The notes: generated by a model not told the origin, from the sequence alone. A stretch of 64,000 bases of DNA from Flavobacterium sp. W4I14 (GCA_030817875.1 JAUSZU010000001.1:2976001-3040000), one strand, 5' to 3'. Positions 45,008-54,280 are shown, numbered from the stretch's first letter. Made by a program: numbers and translations.

Positions 45008-45082
45008 GGTAACTGTGATTTATTGTCTTCTAATCAATATACAAATACGATGATTATTTTCTATCATTTCCATAATGGAAAT

Positions 45083-46093
45083 TTACATCAGTATACTGTT
45101 TTCGGGTGTTAGTACAGGAGGCAGATCAGTTTCATCAAGCATCTCCCTCATATCAATTTCTATTGTCCTCGAGATATTGGTGATCGGCACGTCATTGGCA
45201 CTTCCTTCAAAAGGATTTGTAGAACTTTCGCCAACAATATCCAAAGAGTTAAAAACCCAGGTGAGTAAAATCGCAAATGGAATGTTTAACCAAATGGAAT
45301 AACCCTCAATCAAAGTACCATTGCCCAATTTGTTAAATTCGTTTAATAGGCCATAGGGCACCAAAAACACAAACAGGTTTAACATAATGGTGGCTATTGA
45401 TGAAAAATGACGTGGGTAAGGAAAGTTTTTAATCCTTTCAGCTTTACCTTGGTTATCGTAAAAACTGGTAACTGAGTTTTGCAAGGACTGTAATTGTAAA
45501 TCGGATAGGTTTCTGGCAGTTGCTAATTTATTAATGTGGCTCGATTGTAAAGCCATTAATTGGGTGGCCTTATTCTTCTTGCTTAAAACGTATTTCAATT
45601 CATCTGCTGAAAGATATTTCGATAGGGTATCTTCTAACTTATCAGTTTTTTCGGAAACGTGGTACAATCTGGCATATTCAATATTACGGGGGTCGTTCGC
45701 GTTTTCCCAGGCTCTCGGCTCTCTTAACTGAAACCTTAAGGCTGTTAGCCAGGCAAAATGACGGTAAAAAATGATTTGAACATCTGCTTTTTTATCTTGT
45801 GATGCTAAGTAATCGCGTACCATTACCCCGAAAGCACGACTCACATTGATAATCCCGCCGTAAATCTGTCGGGCTTCCCAAAGACGCGAATAACTGGCAT
45901 TGTTTTTAAAACTGATGATAAAGGAAACAGCGGTACCTAAAAGTGCTACCGGAACCCATGAAATGGAGAGAAAGGTGAATTTACAAAAATGATAAAGTAC
46001 AGTAGGAATAATGGCAAGAACGGTTAAACGGTAAATATCCCGTCGGGTCCATACAATAAATTCAAAAAAGGTATATTTCTTTCCAGCGTGCAT
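45083..46093 (-). CDS. bestrophin-family (UPF0187) membrane channel
   Basis: A 336-aa inner-membrane protein of the bestrophin type, which forms pentameric anion or cation channels. It has two N-terminal helices after RDIYRLTVLAIIPTVLYHF and SWVPVALLGTAVSFIISFKNNASYSRLWEARQIYGGIINVSR (the conserved R..WEAR segment). Two later helices (IATIMLNLFVFLVPYGL, WLNIPFAILLTWVFNSLDIVGE) follow, then the family's C-terminal NPFEGSANDVPITNISRTIEIDMREML. I prefer the ATG at 46093 (MHAGKKYTFFEF) because the extension before it is not family-like. Bacterial members are about 280-340 aa. Confidence 0.85.
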   Translation of the reverse strand: MHAGKKYTFFEFIVWTRRDIYRLTVLAIIPTVLYHFCKFTFLSISWVPVALLGTAVSFIISFKNNASYSRLWEARQIYGGIINVSRAFGVMVRDYLASQDKKADVQIIFYRHFAWLTALRFQLREPRAWENANDPRNIEYARLYHVSEKTDKLEDTLSKYLSADELKYVLSKKNKATQLMALQSSHINKLATARNLSDLQLQSLQNSVTSFYDNQGKAERIKNFPYPRHFSSIATIMLNLFVFLVPYGLLNEFNKLGNGTLIEGYSIWLNIPFAILLTWVFNSLDIVGESSTNPFEGSANDVPITNISRTIEIDMREMLDETDLPPVLTPENSILM

Positions 46094-46473
46094 AGTTTTT
46101 GGTTTATTCGGAAAATTATCTGAGGGATTTAAACTAAGATATAAAAAATTTAAAGCGCCTATCTTTAAAATGTTCAAAAAAAATCGTCAAACGAAAAACG
46201 GGGCTATCCTATCTGGCGCCCCGCTGAAATTGCTTTCACTTTAGATTAAAACCTAAAGTCTTCATTATTATATTTGGTTGTGGTTCTCTACTGTAAGATT
46301 TTCAGGATTGTATGATTTCAGGATCAATAAGCTGAAATAAAGATCTCATCGTTTCACAATCTTCATCATCCATTTTTCCACCATTAAGGAATTAAGAAGA
46401 TTAAGATTTTATCTATATTTCTTGAAGCTTTCGCTATTGGTCACTGATCAATTTCCATCCTCCATTTTACATT
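46094..46473. other. 380-bp gap with terminator of the sulfur operon
   Basis: No gene is visible. A hairpin at 46199-46223 (CGGGGC ... GCCCCG) is followed on the minus strand by TTTTTCGTTT, consistent with the terminator of the cys operon, though it is about 250 bp after the cysN stop. The remaining sequence is AT-rich without clear signals. Confidence 0.5.
46199..46223 (-). terminator. probable rho-independent terminator after cysN
   Basis: Stem CGGGGC (46199-46204) with GCCCCG (46218-46223), followed on the minus strand by a T-rich tail. First good terminator downstream of cysN. Confidence 0.6.
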
Positions 46474-47724
46474 TTATTCTACTGCTGCCCTAAACATTAA
46501 GGCGCCAACGGTTAAATTTGTACGCGTATCTACCAAAATAGCTGAACCGTTTGCCCGGTTATCATCATATAAATCGAATGCCAAAGCATCGGCGGTTTTA
46601 ATAATCACACGACCGATATCGTTCAATTTAAATTCCTCAGCAGCATGTTTTTCAAGTGTATTAATATCAACTTTATGCAAAATCTCACTGATTTTACAAC
46701 GGGTGATTTTACTATTGTGCTGAATATTGTACATGATAGAAGTATCCAATGCACGGCCATCCATCCAGCAAAGGTCTGCTTCAATCAGCTTCGATTCCTG
46801 TGGTAATGCCGAAGCATTTACAATGGTATCGCCACGGCTAATATCTACATCATCTTTTAAGTGAATAATAACTGACTGGCCAGCGTGAGCTGCATCTGGT
46901 GTTTGATCAAAAAATTCAATCTTCTCAACCGTAGAACTCGCACCACTAGGTAATACGGTAACTTTATCATTTAAATTAAAAGTACCACTTAGTACCCTAC
47001 CGGCATAACCACGATAGTCGTGCAATTCTTCTGTTTGCGGACGTATTACCCACTGTACCGGCATACGCGCCAATTGCGATTTATCTAAATTGTCGGTATC
47101 AACCTTCTCTAAGAAATGTAACAAGCTCTCTCCTTCGTACCAATCCATGTTACCTGAATTTTGCACAATGTTATCGCCTTTTAAGGCACTAACGGGAATA
47201 TAGGTTACATCAGCAAGCTTTAATTGCTGCGCCAAAACTTTGTATTTCTCTATGATGGCACTATAAACGGTTTCGCTATAGTCAACCATATCCATTTTAT
47301 TGATACAAACCACTACGTGTTTAATGCCCAATAAGGAAACGATATACGAATGGCGGATGGTCTGTTCTACCACACCGTTACGGGCATCGATTAAGATAAT
47401 GGCCAGGTTGGCTGTTGAGGCGCCTGTAACCATGTTTCTTGTATATTGAATATGCCCAGGTGTATCGGCAATAATAAATTTACGTTTTTCGGTCTGAAAG
47501 TATTTGTAAGCTACATCAATGGTAATACCTTGCTCGCGCTCTGCCCTTAAACCATCGGTTAAAATGGCTAAATCTATTGTTCCGTCATCATTTTTGCGGT
47601 TAGAGCTCTGTAAAGCTTCTAATTGATCGGCCAAAATAGAATCTGTATCGTATAACAAACGGCCGATTAAGGTACTTTTACCATCATCTACACTTCCTGC
47701 TGTGAAAAATTTTAATATGTTCAT
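46474..47724 (-). CDS. cysN: sulfate adenylyltransferase subunit 1 (GTPase)
   Basis: A 416-aa GTPase subunit that couples GTP hydrolysis to formation of adenosine 5'-phosphosulfate. Visible motifs are G1 GSVDDGKST (~11-19), G3 ADTPGHIQY, G4 CINKMD and SALKGDN. It is an EF-Tu-like fold with beta-barrel domains after ~residue 215. No APS kinase (CysC) domain is fused, consistent with direct reduction of APS by CysH in this operon. It lies 147 bp downstream of cysD; the gap contains AGTATCAAGTATC-type repeats. Confidence 0.94.
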   Translation of the reverse strand: MNILKFFTAGSVDDGKSTLIGRLLYDTDSILADQLEALQSSNRKNDDGTIDLAILTDGLRAEREQGITIDVAYKYFQTEKRKFIIADTPGHIQYTRNMVTGASTANLAIILIDARNGVVEQTIRHSYIVSLLGIKHVVVCINKMDMVDYSETVYSAIIEKYKVLAQQLKLADVTYIPVSALKGDNIVQNSGNMDWYEGESLLHFLEKVDTDNLDKSQLARMPVQWVIRPQTEELHDYRGYAGRVLSGTFNLNDKVTVLPSGASSTVEKIEFFDQTPDAAHAGQSVIIHLKDDVDISRGDTIVNASALPQESKLIEADLCWMDGRALDTSIMYNIQHNSKITRCKISEILHKVDINTLEKHAAEEFKLNDIGRVIIKTADALAFDLYDDNRANGSAILVDTRTNLTVGALMFRAAVE

Positions 47725-47871
47725 TTTTATTTTAGTATTAAGATATAAGTATCAAGTATCAAGACTTAAATGCGCCTTAAAAACTTTCATACTAATTAGT
47801 GTATCAATGTCTAGTATCTGTATTAAAGCTCATTGCCAACTTTCTACCTGATACTTACGACTTGATACTCT
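47725..47871. repeat. AGTATCAAGTATC repeat spacer between cysD and cysN
   Basis: A 147-bp spacer with TATAAGTATCAAGTATCAAG at the left and a complementary set (GATACTTACGACTTGATACT) at the right. It can form a hairpin between the two cistrons and is related to the spacer at 30782-30905. Confidence 0.5.
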
Positions 47872-48777
47872 TTAAAAATATCCTCCTTTTTTTCTGTCTT
47901 CCATTGCGGCTTCAGAAACTTTATCATCCATACGGGCACCACGTTCTGAAATTTTAGAAGCACTGATTTCAGAAATAATATCATCAATCAAAGTCGCATC
48001 CGATTCTACCGCAGCAGTACAAGACATATCGCCTACTGTACGGAAACGAACCTGTTTGCGTTCTACCACATCTTCATCATCCATATTTAAAAACGGTGAT
48101 GCAGCCATCAGCTGTCCATTTCTGGTGATACAATCGCGTTCGTGCGAGAAATAAATACTCGGCAGACCTATTTTTTCTCTGCGGATATAATTCCAAACAT
48201 CTAATTCTGTCCAGTTACTGATCGGGAATACACGGATATTTTCTCCTTTGTGGATTTTACCGTTGTAAATATTCCAAAGTTCAGGACGTTGGCGTTTTGG
48301 ATCCCATTGGCCAAATTCATCACGAACAGAAAAAATACGTTCTTTAGCCCTTGCTTTTTCTTCATCTCTACGTGCACCACCGATGCAGGCATCAAACTGG
48401 TATTTTGCAATGGTATCGAGTAATGTTACGGTCTGCAAAGCATTTCTACTGGCATTTTTACCTGTTTGCTCTACAACTTTCCCCTGATCTATTGATTCTT
48501 GCACAGAACCGATGATTAATTTTTCGCCAATCCGCTCTACCATTTGGTCGCGGTAAGTGATGGTTTCTTCAAAATTATGACCTGTATCAATATGCACTAA
48601 AGGAAAAGGAAATTTCCCCGGACGGAAAGCTTTTTCTGCCAAACGAACTAAAGTAATTGAATCTTTTCCACCCGAAAATAATAAGGCTGGCTTTTCAAAC
48701 TGACCTGCTACTTCACGTAAAATGTGAATGGCCTCGGCCTCCAGTTCATCTAAATAATCAAAATTATATGTACTCAT
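47872..48777 (-). CDS. cysD: sulfate adenylyltransferase subunit 2
   Basis: A 301-aa PP-loop ATPase that forms APS from ATP and sulfate together with CysN. Motifs are LLFSGGKDSITLVRLA (PP-loop), HIDTGHNFEET, CIGGARRDEEKARAKERIFS, FPISNWTELDVWNYI and the C-terminal MSCTAAVESDA and RMDDKVSEAAMEDRKKGGYF. The ATG at 48777 (MSTYNFDYLDELE) is chosen; an upstream in-frame extension runs into repeat DNA and is not family-like. Fifth gene of the sulfur operon. Confidence 0.95.
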   Translation of the reverse strand: MSTYNFDYLDELEAEAIHILREVAGQFEKPALLFSGGKDSITLVRLAEKAFRPGKFPFPLVHIDTGHNFEETITYRDQMVERIGEKLIIGSVQESIDQGKVVEQTGKNASRNALQTVTLLDTIAKYQFDACIGGARRDEEKARAKERIFSVRDEFGQWDPKRQRPELWNIYNGKIHKGENIRVFPISNWTELDVWNYIRREKIGLPSIYFSHERDCITRNGQLMAASPFLNMDDEDVVERKQVRFRTVGDMSCTAAVESDATLIDDIISEISASKISERGARMDDKVSEAAMEDRKKGGYF

Positions 48778-48799
48778 TATCAAATGTTGTCTTTGTTGT

Positions 48800-48955
48800 T
48801 GTACTTCCATTGTCGTCATTGCGAGAAGGCTTTTTCAGCCGACGTGGCAATCTATCCTACTACTCGAAATGACTTTTTAATCAGATTGCTTTACCGATAA
48901 ATCGGTACAGGCTGGCTCCACGCTCATCCGGCCTCGCAATTACGGCTTGCACGCA
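48800..48955. repeat. REP-like repeat between cysH and cysD
   Basis: Contains GTCGTCATTGCGAGAAGGCT, GACGTGGCAATCTATCC, ACCGATAAATCGGT (small hairpin) and a GCCTCGCAATTACG arm, an imperfect palindrome of the 'GTCATTGCGAG' type common in this kind of genome. It fills most of the 178-bp gap inside the operon. Confidence 0.55.
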
Positions 48956-49657
48956 TCAAGATGCAGCATGCAAACCGCATTCTTTTTTACTCTGGTCTTC
49001 CCACCACCATCTACCGGCCCTAAAATCTTCGCCTGGCTGTACTGCTCTGGTACATGGGGCGCATCCTATACTCGGAAAACCTTTATCGTGCAGGGTATTG
49101 TAAACAATGTTGTTTTCTTTAATATATGCTTTCACATCATCTAAAGTCCAATCGAAAATAGGATGGAATTTAACCAATTGGTTTCCTTCGTCCCATTCTA
49201 AATCGTGCATGTCTTCACGGTTGGCACTTTGATCGGCCCTGATTCCTGTTACCCAGATCTCATTACCTTTTAAGGCTCTTTTTAAAGGTTCGATTTTACG
49301 GATGTAACAGCACTCTTTCCTATTCTCTACCGACTCGTAGAAGCTGCTCGGGCCTTTTGTATTTACCATATCCTGCAGCAATTCGTTCTGTGGATAATAG
49401 GCATGAATGGGTTTGTTATAAATTTCCAGGGTTCGGTTCCAAACGTAATAAGTTTCTGGGAACAAACGTCCGGTTTCTAAAGTAAAAACCTTGATCGGAA
49501 TATTATTTGAAAAAATTAAATGTGTAATCGCCTGATCTTCCCAACCGAAACTGGTCGAAAATATAATACGGTCGGCATATTTATCTGCCAAAAATTTCAG
49601 TTTATCAATTGTACTTAAACCTGCCAGTGCTGCTTTTATCTCCTCTAGGTTCTCCAT
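48956..49657 (-). CDS. cysH: assimilatory APS reductase
   Basis: A 233-aa reductase turning activated sulfate into sulfite. It shows STSFGWEDQAITHL, ETGRLFPETY, and WVTGIRADQSANR. The cysteine pairs ECCYIRKIEPL and GCAPCTRAV mark a [4Fe-4S] enzyme that uses APS rather than PAPS. The C-terminal KECGLH holds the catalytic Cys. The lack of an APS kinase in the operon agrees. It starts 2 bp before the preceding gene's end region (gap of 2 bp to the Met8-TauE gene), so translation is probably coupled. Confidence 0.94.
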   Translation of the reverse strand: MENLEEIKAALAGLSTIDKLKFLADKYADRIIFSTSFGWEDQAITHLIFSNNIPIKVFTLETGRLFPETYYVWNRTLEIYNKPIHAYYPQNELLQDMVNTKGPSSFYESVENRKECCYIRKIEPLKRALKGNEIWVTGIRADQSANREDMHDLEWDEGNQLVKFHPIFDWTLDDVKAYIKENNIVYNTLHDKGFPSIGCAPCTRAVQPGEDFRAGRWWWEDQSKKECGLHAAS

Positions 49658-49659
49658 TA

Positions 49660-51171
49660 CTAAATTAATTTTAAAATAAACATAATTACACTGCGTAAGC
49701 TTACAATCATTACGATAATTCCCACGGCAACCATAATGGTTTTCGCAGATATTTTGTTCGATACTTTTGCGGCTATCGGTGATGCGATTGCACTACCGAT
49801 AATTAAGCCTACAACGGCTTCCCAGTGTTTGCCACCTAACATGGTAAAAAAAGTAAGCGAACTTAAGGTGGCGATAAAAAAGCGGCTGATTTTTACGGTA
49901 CCCAAAGAAAACAATGGATGCCTGCCACCTGCAATTAAGCTTGATAATACGATCGAACCCCAGCCCCCGCCAAAGGCAGCATCGATAAAACCACCAACAA
50001 AGCCCAATAAACCAATTTTTTTAATTTTTTGATCGGCTTTTTTTCTCTTCACATTGAAAGCTTTCATTAAAATGATTCCGCCTAAAAACAAGGTATAAAC
50101 CGCCACAATAGGCTTAACATAAGCACTATAATGTTCTAATGAAGAAAGGATATAGGCACCTAAAACTGCTCCGATTATGGCTGGAAGGATTAAAATTTTG
50201 AATAGTTTCCAGTTTACGTTACCCATACGGTAATGCATCCAGCCTGCAATTCCGTTGCTCATTACCTCAGAAATGTGGATGGCCATACTTGCCGATGCAG
50301 GGGGTAAACCCATCGCTAATGAGAACGATGCCGTAGTAACACCATACGACATGCCAATTGCACCATCAATTAATGCGAATAAAAACCCAGCACCTAAAAA
50401 CCAATAGAACAAAGGATCAATATTGATCAGGAAAGTCTGAAATTCTGGTTCGGTATTCCACAAAGAATACCCGATAGCACCAATTAGTAAAACTGAGGCC
50501 GCCCAGATTAACCATTTAATATTTCGCTCAGCAAAACTTTTTTTAGGGTTAATTAAACTTTGGGTAACCTTATTCAGTTTTTTAACCTTTGCCGAAAAAT
50601 CGCCATTTAAAGTTTGACGCAAAGCGCTCATATTCTGTAGCGTTTCATCAAGCTCGGCAGGCAAGCCTTCATTTAAAATCTGCTTTAAACGTTTGGCAAT
50701 AGTTGGCGATTTGCCATTTGTAGAAATGGCAATCTTTAAATCACCTTTTTGAACGATTGATCCCAAGTAGAAATCGCAAAGTTCAGGCTTATCAGCCACG
50801 TTGATCAACAGGCCACGCTCATGCGTCACCTTTCTGATCTCTTCATTTAAAATATTGTTATTGGTTGCCGCGAAAACGATGTCAATGTCATTCAGATCGT
50901 CTACATCGAAACTTTTCTGCTTTACTTTTATCAGCGGATAATTTGCGATAAGCGCATAAACTTCCGGTGATACCAGCTCTGCAACAATCGTAATAGTAGC
51001 ACTATGGCTATTATTTACGATCGCCGTTAACTTCTCGAGCCCAATATTTCCTGCACCAATTAATAATGTACGCAGCTTGTTCAGCTTTACAAAAACTGGA
51101 AAGAGCTGGTTACCTTTTTCTTCTTCAGAAAAAGATGCTGCATTATCAGGTTGGTTAGGCAATACTTGCAT
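49660..51171 (-). CDS. fusion: siroheme synthase N-domain (Met8/CysG-N) plus TauE/SafE permease
   Basis: A 503-aa two-part protein. Residues ~20-200 are a precorrin-2 dehydrogenase/ferrochelatase-type domain: FPVFVKLNKLRTLLIGAGNIGLEKL (NAD loop), VFAATNNNILNEEI, INVADKPELCDFYLGSIVQKGDLKIAISTNGKSPTIAKRLK. Residues ~235-503 are a TauE/SafE (TSUP) transporter with about eight helices, including GALIDGAIGMSYG-like AGFLFALIDGAIGMSYG and GFIDAAFGGGWGSIVLSSL. The pair joins siroheme making (for sulfite reductase) with a probable sulfite or organosulfur exporter, or sulfate importer. It overlaps the SUMT gene by 17 bp, and together they can convert uroporphyrinogen III to siroheme. Confidence 0.9.
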   Translation of the reverse strand: MQVLPNQPDNAASFSEEEKGNQLFPVFVKLNKLRTLLIGAGNIGLEKLTAIVNNSHSATITIVAELVSPEVYALIANYPLIKVKQKSFDVDDLNDIDIVFAATNNNILNEEIRKVTHERGLLINVADKPELCDFYLGSIVQKGDLKIAISTNGKSPTIAKRLKQILNEGLPAELDETLQNMSALRQTLNGDFSAKVKKLNKVTQSLINPKKSFAERNIKWLIWAASVLLIGAIGYSLWNTEPEFQTFLINIDPLFYWFLGAGFLFALIDGAIGMSYGVTTASFSLAMGLPPASASMAIHISEVMSNGIAGWMHYRMGNVNWKLFKILILPAIIGAVLGAYILSSLEHYSAYVKPIVAVYTLFLGGIILMKAFNVKRKKADQKIKKIGLLGFVGGFIDAAFGGGWGSIVLSSLIAGGRHPLFSLGTVKISRFFIATLSSLTFFTMLGGKHWEAVVGLIIGSAIASPIAAKVSNKISAKTIMVAVGIIVMIVSLRSVIMFILKLI

Positions 51172-51925
51172 ATTGTTTAATTAATTTCTTAAATGATGGA
51201 TGTAATGATACAACTTCTCCAAAAATTAATAAAGCAGGTGCTTTAATATTTTCTTGTTGCACTAAACCTTCTATGGTTTCAACTACACCTACTACTAATC
51301 TTTCATCTTCTGCCGATCCATTCTGAACCACTGCGGTTGGTAAATGGTGTTTACCTGCGGCTTTAAAAATTTCTACAATTTTAGGTAATTTTTTAAGTCC
51401 CATAAGTACCACAACAGTCGCATTAGATTGTGCAGCCTGGTAAATATCTGCCGAAACTTCTCCAGAAGTGGTTGTTCCGGTAATTACCCAAAAGCTTTCG
51501 CTCATGCCACGGTGTGTAACCGGAATCTGCTGTAAGCCTGGCACACCAATAGAACTCGAAATACCAGGAACTACACTTACCGGAATGCTATAAGATGCGG
51601 CATAATCCAACTCTTCATATCCCCTGCCAAAAACAAATGGATCGCCACCTTTTAAACGCACTACGTGACCGTAGTTTAAGGCATAATCGATCATTAATTT
51701 ATTAATGGTATCCTGAGGATAAGAATGCTCACCTGAACGTTTTCCTACATAAACTTTAATGGCTTCTGCCGGAGCATGCTCCAATAAAGCTTCATTGGTT
51801 AAGGCATCGTACAAAACCACATCTGCAGTTTGCAACGCTTTAACCCCTTTCAATGTCAATAAATCAGGATCTCCAGGACCAGCACCTAAAAGGGTTATTT
51901 TTGATTCTTTATTTTGATTAACCAT
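51155..51925 (-). CDS. cobA: uroporphyrinogen-III C-methyltransferase (SUMT)
   Basis: A 256-aa methyltransferase producing precorrin-2 for siroheme. It has the complete family set: ITLLGAGPGDPDLLTLKGVKAL, VYVGKRSGEHS, RLKGGDPFVFGRGYEEL, VPGISSSIGVPGLQQIPVTHRGMSESFWVITG and VVLMGLKKLPKIVEIF. The 3' end overlaps the next gene by 17 bp. Gap to sulfite reductase is 104 bp, in AT-rich sequence with short word-like repeats. It is the canonical partner of the divergent copy at 43146. Confidence 0.94.
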   Translation of the reverse strand: MVNQNKESKITLLGAGPGDPDLLTLKGVKALQTADVVLYDALTNEALLEHAPAEAIKVYVGKRSGEHSYPQDTINKLMIDYALNYGHVVRLKGGDPFVFGRGYEELDYAASYSIPVSVVPGISSSIGVPGLQQIPVTHRGMSESFWVITGTTTSGEVSADIYQAAQSNATVVVLMGLKKLPKIVEIFKAAGKHHLPTAVVQNGSAEDERLVVGVVETIEGLVQQENIKAPALLIFGEVVSLHPSFKKLIKQYASIA

Positions 51926-52029
51926 GTTTCTTTTTAATTATTGAATTTTGAATGACTGGATGAAGAGTTGTTTGGCACATGGCGTTTAGCGTCTGCAGTG
52001 TTCAAATCTCATACCTATTGTCTCAAATC

Positions 52030-54120
52030 TCATTTTGCTAATACTGCCCTTTTTTCCTTAATCTGATTTAAAAATTGATTTGCTTCTTCGAAATATTTCT
52101 GAGCAAACTCAGCAGTTGGTTCGTTTTTATTGATCTGTAACACCAGGTCTGAAAAATTGGTCGATAAATTAAATTCTCCTGTTTCTACATAGTGGTTATC
52201 AAATTCGCGGATCACACCAACCTGTGTGCTGCTGTTTACGCCTTTATCTAACAATAAAGATTTTGCAGCGCTTACAAAAGTGCTGTAAGTATGATAAATG
52301 GCATCGGCATAAGCACCTTTATCTAAGTTTTGCTTTGCCCAATCAAATTTTTCATCAGCTTCTAACAATAAAGTAGCCACTAAATCGATCACTACGCCGG
52401 CACATTCGCCTACACCAATTGCCGTTACAAACTCTTCTACATGCCCCCAATCTACAAATTCTTCTGTTTTAAGATTGGTTAAATCGGCCAATGGTTTTAA
52501 CAACTGATAAAAATGGTCTTTACCTTTTCTATCATAGTATTGGTGAAAGTTCTCATCCTCCAGGTTATTGGCTTTAAAATCATTTAAAATGAAGTGTAAA
52601 ACACTTGTTGCTCTTTTAGAAGGCACTTTAATTACGCGTTCTGCCACCCTACCTACTCCGTTTCCAACTGTTCCACCGCCTAACATCACTTGAACTGCCG
52701 GAACAACTTTTCCTTCAGCTTTTACTGAACTTCCATGGAAACCAATCTCAGCCAAACCATGTTGACCGCAAGAGTTCATACATCCGCTGATTTTGATCTT
52801 GATGTTTTTTTCGTAGATAAACTCAGGGAAATCGGTATAAATCACTTCCTCCAAAACTTCGGCCAAGGTCATTGAGTTCGAAATACCCAAATTACAGGTA
52901 TCAGTACCAGGACAAGTGGTAATATCGGCTAAACTATCAAAACCAGCTGTAGTAAAACCAATTTTATTTAAAGCCGCATATAGAGAAGGTAATGCTTCTT
53001 TGCGTACAAACTTTAACAGCAAGCCCTGGTTTTGGGTAATCCTGATTTCATCAGCCACATATAACCTGATGGCATCGACAAAAGCTCTTGCTTTATCTGT
53101 TTTGATATCGCCTACCTGAACTTTTACGTAAACGCCATAAAATCCGGCCTGTTTCTGCTCAATTACGTTAGTGGCTAACCAATGTTTGTAATGGGCTTCG
53201 TTTAATATTTCTACCGCAGGGTATTCTTGTTCTAAAGGTAAAGTTGGCTGAGGTACAGTATTGATATCTATTTTAAAGGTTTTTACTTTATTGGCAATAC
53301 GCTCTTCGGCAACCAAACGTAAAACTTCTTCTAAACCTAATTTTTGAACCAGGTATTTTAAACGTGCTTTGTTACGGTTGGTACGTTCGCCATAACGGTC
53401 GAACACACGAAGAACAGATTCTGTAAACGGAATCAATTGATCTTCAGGCAAGAATTCGTGTACCGCATTGGCCAAAAATGGCTGTGCACCTAAACCACCT
53501 GCAAACAAAACTTTAAATCCGCGCTCGCCATTTTCGTTAATTTTAGGAATAAAACCTAAATCGTGAATGTAGCTAAACGCAGTATCTCTATCGCTCGAAG
53601 AAAATGAAATTTTAATCTTTCTGCCCATTTCCTGACAGATCGGGTTACGCAAAAAGTAAGCAAATACCGCTTGCGCATAAGGCGAAACATCAAAAGGTTC
53701 TTCAGCATCGATTCCAGAATTTGGAGAAGCCGTTACGTTACGTACCGTATTTCCACAAGCCTCGCGAAGTGTAATATCATCCTGCTCTAATTTAGCCCAA
53801 AGTTCCGGAGTACGGTCTAAACTCACATAGTGAATCTGAATATCCTGACGGGTGGTTAAGTGTAAATTTCCACTTCCATACTCATCAGCAATATCTGCAA
53901 TACGCAACAACTGCTTAAAAGTTACCTTACCAAAAGGCAATTTAATACGCACCATTTGTACGCCAGGTTGTCTTTGACCGTAAACACCGCGTGCTAAACG
54001 GAGGCTTCTAAACTTTTCGTCGTGGATGGTTCCATCTCTAAAAGCTTTAATTTTATTCTCTAAATCGATAATGTCCTGCTCGACAATCGGATTTTCGAGT
54101 TCTGTTCTGAAACTTTGCAT
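52030..54120 (-). CDS. sulfite (or nitrite) reductase with C-terminal HEPN-like domain
   Basis: A 696-aa siroheme/[4Fe-4S] reductase, first gene of the sulfur operon. It has two ferredoxin-like/catalytic repeats (SLRLARGVYGQRQPGVQMVRIKLPFGKVT, LHLTTRQDIQIHYV, RNVTASPNSG) and the cluster ligands TTCPGTDTCNLG and SGCMNSCGQHGLAEIGFHG. After ~residue 560 an extra ~130-residue helical domain (FDWAKQNLDKGAYADAIYHTYSTFVSAAKSLLLDKG) looks like a HEPN domain, absent from classical CysI. The genes around it (cysDNH, siroheme enzymes) point to sulfite as substrate. It is preceded by a 160-nt leader with a Cys-rich mini-ORF and a terminator. Confidence 0.9.
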   Translation of the reverse strand: MQSFRTELENPIVEQDIIDLENKIKAFRDGTIHDEKFRSLRLARGVYGQRQPGVQMVRIKLPFGKVTFKQLLRIADIADEYGSGNLHLTTRQDIQIHYVSLDRTPELWAKLEQDDITLREACGNTVRNVTASPNSGIDAEEPFDVSPYAQAVFAYFLRNPICQEMGRKIKISFSSSDRDTAFSYIHDLGFIPKINENGERGFKVLFAGGLGAQPFLANAVHEFLPEDQLIPFTESVLRVFDRYGERTNRNKARLKYLVQKLGLEEVLRLVAEERIANKVKTFKIDINTVPQPTLPLEQEYPAVEILNEAHYKHWLATNVIEQKQAGFYGVYVKVQVGDIKTDKARAFVDAIRLYVADEIRITQNQGLLLKFVRKEALPSLYAALNKIGFTTAGFDSLADITTCPGTDTCNLGISNSMTLAEVLEEVIYTDFPEFIYEKNIKIKISGCMNSCGQHGLAEIGFHGSSVKAEGKVVPAVQVMLGGGTVGNGVGRVAERVIKVPSKRATSVLHFILNDFKANNLEDENFHQYYDRKGKDHFYQLLKPLADLTNLKTEEFVDWGHVEEFVTAIGVGECAGVVIDLVATLLLEADEKFDWAKQNLDKGAYADAIYHTYSTFVSAAKSLLLDKGVNSSTQVGVIREFDNHYVETGEFNLSTNFSDLVLQINKNEPTAEFAQKYFEEANQFLNQIKEKRAVLAK

Positions 54121-54140
54121 ATGTGTTGTTAGCTTTATTC

Positions 54141-54171
54141 AAAAAATGCTTCCCTATTACCGAGAAGCATT
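54141..54171 (-). terminator. leader terminator (attenuator) upstream of sulfite reductase
   Basis: Minus strand: stem AATGCTTC / GAAGCATT (8 bp) with an 11-nt loop, followed directly by a run of T (TTTTTT counting the stem end). It lies only about 20 bp before the sulfite reductase ATG and downstream of the leader mini-ORF, so it is positioned as an attenuator rather than as an end of another gene. Confidence 0.65.
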
Positions 54172-54207
54172 CCATATTTTATACTTAAAATTATCTGTAG
54201 GCTCCTA

Positions 54208-54276
54208 TTACTGCGTTTTACAACAACACATTATTTGCATAACGATTAATTTGTTAGGTATAAAATTGAAATTCAT
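54208..54276 (-). CDS. Cys-rich leader peptide of the sulfur operon
   Basis: A 22-codon mini-ORF between the sulfite reductase promoter and its terminator hairpin. From the internal ATG at 54238-54240 it reads MQIMCCCKTQ and ends in a double stop TAA TAG. Three consecutive TGT Cys codons (54220-54228) are followed by only three sense codons. The bases ATGTGTTGTT (54222-54231) are perfectly complementary to AACAACACAT, the ten bases just before the reductase ATG (54121-54130). Role by analogy with leader-peptide attenuators: ribosome stalling at Cys codons when cysteine is scarce. The start may be the ATG at 54276 (close to the predicted transcript start) or 54240. Translation is unproven. Confidence 0.6.
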   Translation of the reverse strand: MNFNFIPNKLIVMQIMCCCKTQ

Positions 54277-54280
54277 ACGC

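Noticed and set aside
54121..54280. A known riboswitch class (for example SAM) in the sulfite reductase leader
   Set aside because: I could not recognise any conserved riboswitch core; the poly-Cys mini-ORF and start-site complement explain the leader better.
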